Shown here piece by piece: positions 1 to 6,077 of a stretch of 16,227 nucleotides of DNA. The stretch lies in assembly GCA_902727905.1 (NCBI GenBank), contig CACVAR010000326.1, positions 1 to 16,227 on the forward strand. Direction: 5' to 3'. Origin of the DNA: an uncultured Sulfurovum sp. GTDB taxonomy: Bacteria; Campylobacterota; Campylobacteria; Campylobacterales; Sulfurovaceae. The stretch's first letter is position 1; each line of letters starts with the position of its first letter. Both the position numbers and the translations under genes were made by a program. The notes beneath the pieces are model-generated. The model worked only from the letters and a program-made list of their open reading frames with translations, was not told the DNA's origin and made no database searches.

Positions 1-50
1 AATTTGTGTGGAATTTGTGGGATTCGTTTATTTCTAATAATTTTTTAAAT

Positions 51-569
51 TTACTGCTTATTTTTAGTCTTTTTATGTATCTCTTTTATAATTGTTGTTA
101 AGTCTTTATTTTCAACACTAATTGTAATATCAGCTACCTTCTTATAACCTACTTGTCTTTCCTTATATAGCTTCATTGCTTTTTTAGGTTCTGAAAAAAG
201 TGGTCTCTTCTTTAATTTTGCTTTTGCATTCTCTGCAGTAGACAATCTATTAAATATCCAATCATATGAAGCATCTAATAATACAACTGTTCCAAGTGCA
301 TTAATATTCTTAACATTATAGAAACCACCTCCACAAGAAATTAAAGACGTATCAACTGAGTTTTCAATCCAGTCAGCACAATCTTGTTCTAACTCACGAA
401 AATATTTTTCACCTTTTTCCAAAAATATATTCTTAATCTTATTATTAGCTTTTGACTCTATCAAATCATCTGTATCAATATTAAAGTATTTGTATTTGTC
501 AGCATATGCTCTTGCTGTTGTTCCTTTACCTACACCCATAAAGCCAATAAGAATTATATTTTTTTTCAT
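51..569 (-). CDS. aroK: Shikimate kinase
   Basis: This 172-residue cytoplasmic kinase phosphorylates the 3-hydroxyl of shikimate with ATP in the chorismate pathway, and its length is normal for the family. Visible motifs are the P-loop at residues 9-17 (GFMGVGKGT), an acidic DTDD at 32-35 and FRELE with Arg58 for shikimate binding, the triple glycine at 80-82, the lid arginine in KRP (Arg122), and a C-terminal ERQVGY with Arg138. The P-loop ends GKGT, as in adenylate kinases, instead of the usual GKS/GKT. The ATG is preceded by AAAGG with short spacing. It lies 49 bases downstream of the repressor gene on the same strand, so the two may be cotranscribed. Chorismate also feeds the futalosine route represented here by mqnA. 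The family assignment is firm. Confidence 0.93.
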   Translation of the reverse strand: MKKNIILIGFMGVGKGTTARAYADKYKYFNIDTDDLIESKANNKIKNIFLEKGEKYFRELEQDCADWIENSVDTSLISCGGGFYNVKNINALGTVVLLDASYDWIFNRLSTAENAKAKLKKRPLFSEPKKAMKLYKERQVGYKKVADITISVENKDLTTIIKEIHKKTKNKQ

Positions 570-590
570 TTTCTACCTTTATACCTAATC

Positions 591-614
591 ATATTAGTAG
601 AATTATACTAATAT
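591..614. repeat. Perfect 24-bp dyad between repressor gene and aroK
   Basis: ATATTAGTA (591-599) and TACTAATAT (606-614) form perfect 9-base inverted arms around a 6-base centre. The dyad fills much of the 49-base gap between the repressor stop and the aroK start. Neither strand shows a T-run after it, so a terminator is unlikely. It could be a protein-binding site or a weak RNA hairpin ahead of aroK. The repeat is seen directly; its role is unknown. Confidence 0.6.
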
Positions 615-618
615 TTGA

Positions 619-1272
619 CTACAAACTTTCAACATTCCCCACAACTCTACCAACTATTTCAACTTCTTGTGCTGTAATAATCTCTGGACTGTAAGCTTTA
701 TTGTCAGATATAAGTTCAACCATACCATCAGCTCTTTGTCTAATTCTTTTAATAAAAAGACCTGCTGTTGTTGCTGCAATAAAAATACCATCTTTATTAA
801 TATTTTTCTGTTCTCTATCTATAAAGACAATAGACCCATCTTGTAATGTAGGCTCCATAGATTCTCCATCTACATTTATAGCTTCTAACGTAGAGTTTCC
901 ACTTGAAACAATACTACTCATAATTGTTTTGTCTATAGATAGCACTTCATAATCTTCTTCAAAGTTAAAAGCTCCACCCCCTGCACTCGCACGTACATCA
1001 GAAAAGTAATGGACTTGAAAAAAGCGTTCTGTCTCTTCTTCTAACATGTCAATAGCTTGATCAAAGAACAACCAATTAATACTTAACCTCTTGTTCGCAC
1101 AAAATTCAAGTATCTCTTTAAAAGGTATAGAGTTTCTTTTTTTCATGGTTGCGAAAGTAGTTTGAGGAATTGCTAAAGCATCTGCAACATCCTTATCAAA
1201 AACTTTTTTAACTTGTTTCTCTTCTGAAAGAATCTCTTTTAACTTGGCGATTACATTTTTTAAATCATACAT
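619..1272 (-). CDS. Phage-type S24/LexA-fold transcriptional repressor
   Basis: This 217-residue protein has a helix-turn-helix-like N-terminus (about residues 20-65, including DKDVADALAIPQTTFATMKK) and a C-terminal S24 peptidase domain. The domain has a possible Ala97-Gly98 self-cleavage site in ASAGGG, the catalytic serine Ser138 in GESMEPT and the lysine Lys175 in FIKRI. The 37-residue Ser-Lys spacing matches LexA. All elements for LexA/CI-type autoproteolysis are therefore present, although many relatives are not cleaved. A GAAAGG ribosome site lies six bases before the ATG. Upstream on the same strand is a perfect TATAAT (1306-1301) that overlaps a 19-bp palindrome, which suggests autoregulation. 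A small divergent ORF sits across the shared control region, in the position cro occupies relative to cI. No other phage genes are seen nearby. The family is firm; the regulon is unknown. Confidence 0.88.
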   Translation of the reverse strand: MYDLKNVIAKLKEILSEEKQVKKVFDKDVADALAIPQTTFATMKKRNSIPFKEILEFCANKRLSINWLFFDQAIDMLEEETERFFQVHYFSDVRASAGGGAFNFEEDYEVLSIDKTIMSSIVSSGNSTLEAINVDGESMEPTLQDGSIVFIDREQKNINKDGIFIAATTAGLFIKRIRQRADGMVELISDNKAYSPEIITAQEVEIVGRVVGNVESL

Positions 1273-1300
1273 TTCTAACCTTTCTAATCTTATTTTTTAA

Positions 1301-1306
1301 ATTATA
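1301..1306 (-). promoter_or_regulatory. -10 box of the repressor promoter
   Basis: Read on the minus strand this is TATAAT, a perfect sigma-70 -10 hexamer, placing a start site near 1294 with a leader of roughly 22 bases. The -35 region at 17-bp spacing (GTTAAA) is weak, as is common in Campylobacterota. The box shares three bases with the palindrome at 1304-1322, so a protein bound there would block it. Confidence 0.55.
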
Positions 1307-1322
1307 TGACAATTTGACATAT
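1304..1322. promoter_or_regulatory. Operator-like palindrome 1 (repressor side)
   Basis: The 19-mer ATATGACAATTTGACATAT is palindromic at 8 of 9 paired positions (ATATGnCAAnTTGnCATAT). It overlaps the -10 box of the repressor gene. A second copy with 16 of 19 identical bases lies 41 bp to the right. It is probably a binding site for the adjacent S24 repressor; binding itself is inferred. Confidence 0.6.
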
Positions 1323-1344
1323 TTTTAACTTAAATAAGAAAATA

Positions 1345-1363
1345 ATATTATAATTTGATATAT
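1345..1363. promoter_or_regulatory. Operator-like repeat 2 (small-ORF side)
   Basis: ATATTATAATTTGATATAT matches operator 1 at 16 of 19 positions in the same register. Its right half-site is the better conserved part (AATTTGATATAT against AATTTGACATAT). It contains the TATAAT of the rightward small ORF. The 41-bp centre-to-centre distance is close to four helical turns, so dimers on the two sites would face the same side of the DNA. Confidence 0.55.
1349..1354 (+). promoter_or_regulatory. -10 box for the small divergent ORF
   Basis: This is a perfect TATAAT, with TTAACT (1325-1330) as a possible -35 at 18-bp spacing. It predicts a start near 1361 and a leader of about 25 bases containing AAAGGGA. 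It lies inside operator-like repeat 2. Confidence 0.5.
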
Positions 1364-1385
1364 TTATAGACAAAAGGGATTTAAA

Positions 1386-1514
1386 ATGGATATGAAAGTA
1401 AATAAAAAGTTATTAAATGATGCAATAAATAGTGGATGTAAAACAGCTGCAGAATTAGCACTCTATATAAAAAGACATAGTAACATGCAAACAATGCATA
1501 TTACTAGAATTTAA
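1386..1514 (+). CDS. Small Cro-position ORF, 42 codons
   Basis: ATG at 1386 opens 42 codons ending at TAA 1512-1514. AAAGGGA lies six bases before the start, and a TATAAT-containing operator-like site lies upstream. The product is basic. Residues about 19-41, starting CKTAAELALYIKR and ending MHITRI, resemble the two helices of a Cro/CI helix-turn-helix, with about four extra residues in the turn and nothing after the recognition helix. Its head-to-head placement with an S24 repressor is that of cro. It overlaps the moeA stop by four bases (TTAA). It could be a minimal Cro-like partner, a truncated remnant, or a chance ORF; the ribosome site and promoter favour a real gene. No family is assigned with confidence. 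Confidence 0.5.
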   Translation: MDMKVNKKLLNDAINSGCKTAAELALYIKRHSNMQTMHITRI

Positions 1515-2716
1515 TCTATTAAAAGAATCTGAACCTTGTCTCCAGTTACTTTCGACGCATCTTCGTCTGAAGTAATTAAAAGTGCTGTAGAGCCTAGCAT
1601 GTTTGTTAAAATGGCAGAAGAACCATTTTTTTTACCTTTAAAGTCTACAAAATAATTTCCATTTTCTAAACTATAATTACAAGCTGTAAACTCAGCTTTC
1701 TTCTGCCTTTTATTAAACTTACCACGTAGTGTTGCTTCAACAATACGTAAGGAACATTTACTTTTTTGTAACTTTGCAATAAGTGGAACCAGATAAAGTA
1801 AAGCTGTAACAGTAGATGAATAAGCAAATCCAGGTAAAGCGACAATAAATTTATCCTCTTTTTTAGCGACCATAATATGCTGACCAGGCTTAACCCTTAC
1901 TCCTTTAAACAGTACCTCACATCCAAGCTCTACAATGACATCTTTAACGAAGTCAAAATCACCAACAGAAACACCTCCTGTAGTAACTACAATATCACTC
2001 TGGACTAATGCTGACTTCACACTCTTTAAAATTGTCTCTTTATCATCTAGTATACATCCTAGTTGCAAAGCTTGTCCATCATACTTATTGACTAAAGCCT
2101 CTAAAATATAGTTATTAGAACTACGTATTTGAGCATCAGATGTTTGTGTATCACCCAACTCTAGAAGTTCAGAACCTGTAGACAAAATAGCTACTCTAGG
2201 TTTTTCATATACTAAAGGTGTAACAACATTTAAACTTGCCATCACACCAATCTGAGCAAAATCTATTTTTGTACCCCCAGTTATAAGTGTTTGATCTTTC
2301 TCATAATTTTCACCAATTGCTCTAACCGAGAATCCAAAAGGAACTTCTTCATTAATAACAATTTCATTAGCTTCGACAGTAACATTCTCTATAGGAATTA
2401 ATGTATCAGCACCAGCTGGCATAAGAGAACCAGTAAATGTTTTAATACAACATCCACCAATTACTTCCTCTTTCAAGTCAGCTCCAGCAGGATTAATACT
2501 TGAAATCTTTAAACGACCCAAGGCTAAATCTACATGTTTAACAGCATAACCATCCATTGCAGAAGTTGGAAACTCTGGAGAGTTATGGTCAGCGACAATA
2601 TTTTCAGCCAATACATAACCTAAAGTATCCGTTAAATATCTTTTCTCTTTTTTATAAGTGTTAATATCTATATTTTTGATAATCTCAATTGACTCATCGA
2701 AGTGCATAAAAGCCAT
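1511..2716 (-). CDS. moeA: Molybdopterin molybdenumtransferase MoeA
   Basis: MoeA inserts molybdate into adenylylated molybdopterin at the last step of cofactor synthesis, in the cytoplasm. The ATG at 2716 (401 residues) is chosen because AAAGGG lies nine bases upstream and the protein then starts MAFMHFDES. A GTG at 2743 would add nine residues but has no good ribosome site. Motifs, numbered from the ATG, are SPEFPTSAMDGYA (46-58), STGSELLELGD and IRSSNNYIL in the middle domain, TTGGVSVGDFDF (245-256), GVRVKPGQH, and LPGFAYSS (294-301) where many homologues have LPGNPxS. It follows moaE after a gap of about 30 bases and is the last gene of the moaD-moaE-moeA operon. Its stop overlaps the convergent small ORF. 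The function is firm. Confidence 0.93.
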   Translation of the reverse strand: MAFMHFDESIEIIKNIDINTYKKEKRYLTDTLGYVLAENIVADHNSPEFPTSAMDGYAVKHVDLALGRLKISSINPAGADLKEEVIGGCCIKTFTGSLMPAGADTLIPIENVTVEANEIVINEEVPFGFSVRAIGENYEKDQTLITGGTKIDFAQIGVMASLNVVTPLVYEKPRVAILSTGSELLELGDTQTSDAQIRSSNNYILEALVNKYDGQALQLGCILDDKETILKSVKSALVQSDIVVTTGGVSVGDFDFVKDVIVELGCEVLFKGVRVKPGQHIMVAKKEDKFIVALPGFAYSSTVTALLYLVPLIAKLQKSKCSLRIVEATLRGKFNKRQKKAEFTACNYSLENGNYFVDFKGKKNGSSAILTNMLGSTALLITSDEDASKVTGDKVQILLID

Positions 2717-2746
2717 TCTATTTTTCCCTTTACTATAAATCACTAT

Positions 2747-3184
2747 TTATTTTGATAGAAGCCCAAACCCATCCATTGGTGTACTTCTATCTGCTGCATA
2801 TATACGTTTTCCACCTTTTACATCATATTTCCAAATAGGTGCATTGGCTTTAAAATCTTCCACAAATTCATCTATAAGTTCTAATGCTATCCGTCTTTTC
2901 GGTGAAAAAACAGCTGAAATATAAGAAGAGGTATGAATAGGAACATCCCCAATGGCATGAGCCATTTTAACTTTAGCTCCTCTTTTAGAGGCTCGTTCTA
3001 CCCAGTCATTAAACCATTTTTCAAGTACAGGTTCATAAATATCAAAGCTCAAAGCTTCAATCTCATCTTCGGCACGAATGGTTCCTACAAAAGGAATATA
3101 AGCACCATAGTTAGACTCTGATTCTTCATGTAACCACTTAGAAAAAATACCTTCTACTTCTAGTGGACCTTGATATAACTCCAA
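2747..3184 (-). CDS. moaE: Molybdopterin synthase catalytic subunit MoaE
   Basis: MoaE is the large subunit of molybdopterin synthase, which adds two sulfurs carried by MoaD to precursor Z (cPMP). Motifs seen are YGAYIPFVGTIR near the N-terminus, SFDIYEPVLEKW, HAIGDVPIHTSSYISAVFSP, and NAPIWKYD with the lysine expected at the active site. The 5' end is uncertain. The frame is open from an ATG at 3229, but that start would overlap moaD by 44 bases. I prefer the TTG at 3184 (145 residues, product starting MELYQGPLEVEG), just past the moaD stop and close to the usual family length; upstream GTG codons are also possible. The gene sits between moaD and moeA. The function is firm, the start is not. 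Confidence 0.9.
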   Translation of the reverse strand: MELYQGPLEVEGIFSKWLHEESESNYGAYIPFVGTIRAEDEIEALSFDIYEPVLEKWFNDWVERASKRGAKVKMAHAIGDVPIHTSSYISAVFSPKRRIALELIDEFVEDFKANAPIWKYDVKGGKRIYAADRSTPMDGFGLLSK

Positions 3185-3185
3185 A

Positions 3186-3407
3186 CTATCCACCACACAC
3201 AGGAGGTAAAATGGAAACTCTATCTCCATCTTTTAGAGACATACCAAGGTTCGCCGTCATCTCATCATTAACAGCCACAGCACACTTCTCTAACCAAGGC
3301 GCTACAGACTCAATGTTTTGTAATTGGGTTGCAACATCTGCTAAAGTTTGAGCCTCTAGTTCAATAACCTCTTGTGCCATTGGACCTAAAAATTCTACTT
3401 TTATCAT
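3186..3407 (-). CDS. moaD: Molybdopterin synthase sulfur carrier MoaD
   Basis: This is a 73-residue ubiquitin-fold sulfur carrier. The protein ends in VCGG; in this family the terminal glycine is adenylylated by MoeB, turned into a thiocarboxylate and inserted into MoaE. The conserved stretch NLGMSLKDGDRVSILPPVCGG precedes the stop (last 21 residues, key features the DGD turn and Gly-Gly end). The length is standard. The ribosome site is weak (a GAGAA run upstream). It is the first gene of the leftward moaD-moaE-moeA operon and diverges from mqnA across a 133-base gap. No moeB, moaA or moaC lies in the window. Confidence 0.92.
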   Translation of the reverse strand: MIKVEFLGPMAQEVIELEAQTLADVATQLQNIESVAPWLEKCAVAVNDEMTANLGMSLKDGDRVSILPPVCGG

Positions 3408-3499
3408 TATATTTTTCTCACTTACATTAATTATCTAAAAACTTTCTACTTACAATAAATTAGAGTAAAAAGTGAAGTTAGGTGATTATAAAAGTTGTT

Positions 3500-3508
3500 T
3501 GATATAAT
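3500..3508 (+). promoter_or_regulatory. Extended -10 promoter of mqnA operon
   Basis: TGATATAAT is a TGn-extended perfect -10 box, with no clear -35 hexamer, as is typical of Campylobacterota promoters. It predicts a start near 3515 and a leader of about 26 bases holding AGGGA at 3529-3533. It would drive mqnA-waaC-lpxL. Confidence 0.55.
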
Positions 3509-3540
3509 CATGCTTAAATTACTATTCTAGGGAATTAACT

Positions 3541-4194
3541 GTGATATTTGGCTCAATTAGCTACCTTAATCTTTTACCTTTTCAAGTTTTTATGAAACGT
3601 TATGTCCAACATTCTGGGATGAAGATGGGTATGAATTATCGAAAAAATGTACCTAGCCAAATTAACAAAGCCCTAAAGAAACGCCAAATTGATGCAGGGT
3701 TTATTTCAAGTATTGCTTCACCAAAATACAAATCCACTGATTTAGGTATTATTGCCAATAAAGCTGTATACTCCGTCTTTTTAATAGAAGGAGAACCTCA
3801 AGCAGATAAAGAGTCCGAGACTTCTAATGCTTTAGCTCAGGTATTAAAACTTCAAGGAAAAGTTCTAATTGGTGATAAAGCACTAAAATACTATCTCAAT
3901 GGAGGTGAAGGTATTGACCTTGCAACAGCTTGGTATGAACAAACAAAACTCCCTTTTGTTTTCGGAACCCTTTGTTATACTTCTCATGAAACAGTCATAA
4001 AAAAAATAGTAAAAAACTTTAAAAGAAAACCCATTAAAATACCTCAATACATTTTAAAACGTGAAGCAAAAAAACGCGCTATTTCTTCTACACAACTTAC
4101 ATCGTATTTAAAACACATTGAGTATAATATGAACCATAAATCTAAGAAATCTTTAAAGCTCTTTTTAAAAAAAGTAAAACAACATAAGGTCTAG
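3541..4194 (+). CDS. mqnA: Chorismate dehydratase MqnA, futalosine menaquinone pathway
   Basis: MqnA dehydrates chorismate to 3-enolpyruvylbenzoate, the first step of the futalosine route to menaquinone. The 217-residue protein shows the periplasmic-binding-like fold signatures of the family: SYLNLLPF at residues 7-14, the DAGFISS stretch at 51-57, KVLIGDKAL at 107-115, and DLATAWYEQTKLPFVFG at 126-142. It starts at GTG, seven bases after AGGGA. There is no signal peptide, consistent with a cytoplasmic enzyme. waaC starts two bases after the stop, so the genes are almost certainly cotranscribed. The lysine-rich C-terminal tail is probably lineage-specific. MqnD and MqnA share a superfamily, but SYLNLLPF and the length favour MqnA. 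Confidence 0.87.
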   Translation: MIFGSISYLNLLPFQVFMKRYVQHSGMKMGMNYRKNVPSQINKALKKRQIDAGFISSIASPKYKSTDLGIIANKAVYSVFLIEGEPQADKESETSNALAQVLKLQGKVLIGDKALKYYLNGGEGIDLATAWYEQTKLPFVFGTLCYTSHETVIKKIVKNFKRKPIKIPQYILKREAKKRAISSTQLTSYLKHIEYNMNHKSKKSLKLFLKKVKQHKV

Positions 4195-4195
4195 T

Positions 4196-5185
4196 ATGAA
4201 AATTGCTATCGTTAAACTCTCAGCCATGGGAGACATTATACATGCTATGGTCGCGCTACAATTCATAAAACAAGCCAAACTAGAGATTCAAATAGACTGG
4301 ATAGTTGAACAAGCATTCGCACAAGTTTTAAAAAACAACCCTCATATAGACAATATCTTACCTATTAACCTTAAGTCCATTAAAGAAAATAAAATGGCAC
4401 TTTTTTCTGAAATCAAAAGAGTGAAATCTTATGCTAAAAATAACTATGACCTCGTCATAGATGCTCAAGGACTTTTAAAGTCTGCTATTACCTCTAAATT
4501 ATTAGGAAAAAAAGTTGTTGGCTTCTCTAAAGACTCCATACGTGAAGGAATAGCTTCCCACTTCTATAGTCAAACTATAGACATTGCTTATGAAGAAAAT
4601 GCCATAGAGAGAAATGTTAAAATACTTGGAGAATCACTCAATTTAAACATAACTCAAGAGAACATTCTAAATAAACAGCCCTTCCTACATTTTGAAACTT
4701 CTAAAGACTTACCTATCACGATAGATAATTACATTTTATTAATAGTTGGTGCATCAGTTGAAAATAAAATTTATCCTAAAGAAAAGTTTTTGGAAGTCAC
4801 ACGAAACATAAATGAAAAGATTGTTGTTATTTGGGCAAATGACTATGAAAAAGAAGTAGCCCAATACCTTGAAAAAGAAGCAAGCAATGTACTGGTCTCT
4901 CCAAAGCTAAACTTAGATGAACTCAAACGTATTATTGCAGAATCAAAACTTGTTATTGGTGGAGACACTGGACCCACTCATATGGCATGGGCATTAAATG
5001 TTCCTTCTATTACTATCTTCGGAAATACTCCTGAGTACCGTAATACGTACTTGACAGCCATTAATAAAGTTGTCAAATCAGATACCTATGTGAACCCTTT
5101 AAAATTGGATAAAAATGACTTTTCTATTCGCGATATCCAACCCCATAGCATTGTTAACTTAGCCAAGGAACTTTTAAATGCTTGA
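4196..5185 (+). CDS. waaC: Lipopolysaccharide heptosyltransferase I (GT9)
   Basis: WaaC transfers the first L-glycero-D-manno-heptose from ADP-heptose to Kdo of the LPS inner core on the cytoplasmic face of the inner membrane. The 329-residue protein begins MKIAIVKLSAMGDIIHAM, the GT9 signature with Asp13 in the position of the catalytic base. It has WIVEQ and DLVIDAQGLLKSA in the first Rossmann domain, and the nucleotide-sugar loop GGDTGPTHMAWAL around residues 255-267, with Asp257 and His262. A WaaF-type heptosyltransferase II is the alternative, but KLSAMGD and the Q-G-L-L-K motif fit WaaC. It overlaps lpxL by eight bases (ATGCTTGA), so translation is probably coupled. Confidence 0.9.
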   Translation: MKIAIVKLSAMGDIIHAMVALQFIKQAKLEIQIDWIVEQAFAQVLKNNPHIDNILPINLKSIKENKMALFSEIKRVKSYAKNNYDLVIDAQGLLKSAITSKLLGKKVVGFSKDSIREGIASHFYSQTIDIAYEENAIERNVKILGESLNLNITQENILNKQPFLHFETSKDLPITIDNYILLIVGASVENKIYPKEKFLEVTRNINEKIVVIWANDYEKEVAQYLEKEASNVLVSPKLNLDELKRIIAESKLVIGGDTGPTHMAWALNVPSITIFGNTPEYRNTYLTAINKVVKSDTYVNPLKLDKNDFSIRDIQPHSIVNLAKELLNA

Positions 5186-6077
5186 TTACCTTTATCTTGG
5201 GCTTTATAAAACGTTTGGATTTATTCTTTCTATTTTACCTCGTAAAGTAACCATTAAACTTATGCGCTCACTCGCTTGGTTTGCTTATACTGTTAGTAAA
5301 AAACATCAAAAGATCATTCATGCTAATCTTGACCTAGCCTTTGAAAAAAAGCTTTCAACCAATGAAAAAAAACGTATAGGTATTGAAGCATTTTTGAACC
5401 TTATAGATACTACCTTTGGTATTATTTATCGTGACAAAATGGATAAAAAAGAAGTTATCCAAAATGTAAAGTTTGAAAATGAAGAGATTATTAAAACTTA
5501 TCAAAAAGAAAACAAACAGTTTATTCTAATCACAGGTCATTACGGAAACTGGGAACTATTGTCTCAATCGATTGCTATTAATTTTGACCTAGTTCTTGTT
5601 GGTGTAGGACGAGAGCTTGACTCTAAATTAATGGATGATGTTCTAACAAGAAACCGTGAACGTTTTAACGTAGAAATGATTTATAAGAAAGGTGCTATGA
5701 AAGGATGTATACGTGCTATTGGTCAAAAGAAAATTGTTGGTATCTTAACAGATCAACACTTATCACCGTCACAATCTATTGATCTAGACTTTTTTAATCA
5801 TAAAGCTACGCATACTCCTCTAGCCTCTATACTCTCAAGAAAGTTTGGTATTGACCTAATTCCAGCTTACATTTCAACAGATAACTATGAAAACTATACT
5901 GTCAAAATATATCCCCCTATCAAAACTTTAAAAACAGAAAACCAAGAAGAAGATTTAAAAATTATGACAGAATCACAAGCCAAAGTTTTGGAAGACATTA
6001 TTCGTCAAAAACCAGAACAATGGTTTTGGCAACACAAGCGATGGAAAGATTTTTATAAAGAAATTTATGAAAAGTAA
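5178..6077 (+). CDS. lpxL: Lipid A acyltransferase, LpxL/HtrB family
   Basis: This 299-residue enzyme adds a secondary acyl chain to Kdo-lipid A or its precursor at the inner membrane. A hydrophobic N-terminal segment (about residues 5-20) serves as anchor. The HX4E catalytic motif of the lysophospholipid acyltransferase superfamily is His121-Tyr-Gly-Asn-Trp-Glu126, within TGHYGNWEL. Further family marks are GILTDQH, HKATHTPLASILSRKFG and the C-terminal PEQWFWQHKRWK. The start overlaps the end of waaC by eight bases. The pairing of a heptosyltransferase with an HtrB homologue is also known from Campylobacter, where the gene is called htrB or waaM. Acyl-chain specificity cannot be read from the sequence. 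The stop abuts the next, convergent gene with no base between. Confidence 0.9.
   Translation: MLDYLYLGLYKTFGFILSILPRKVTIKLMRSLAWFAYTVSKKHQKIIHANLDLAFEKKLSTNEKKRIGIEAFLNLIDTTFGIIYRDKMDKKEVIQNVKFENEEIIKTYQKENKQFILITGHYGNWELLSQSIAINFDLVLVGVGRELDSKLMDDVLTRNRERFNVEMIYKKGAMKGCIRAIGQKKIVGILTDQHLSPSQSIDLDFFNHKATHTPLASILSRKFGIDLIPAYISTDNYENYTVKIYPPIKTLKTENQEEDLKIMTESQAKVLEDIIRQKPEQWFWQHKRWKDFYKEIYEK

Noticed and set aside
2717..2743. GTG start of moeA nine codons upstream of the ATG
   Set aside because: No ribosome site before the GTG, while AAAGGG sits nine bases before the ATG at 2716, and the extra residues match nothing typical of MoeA.
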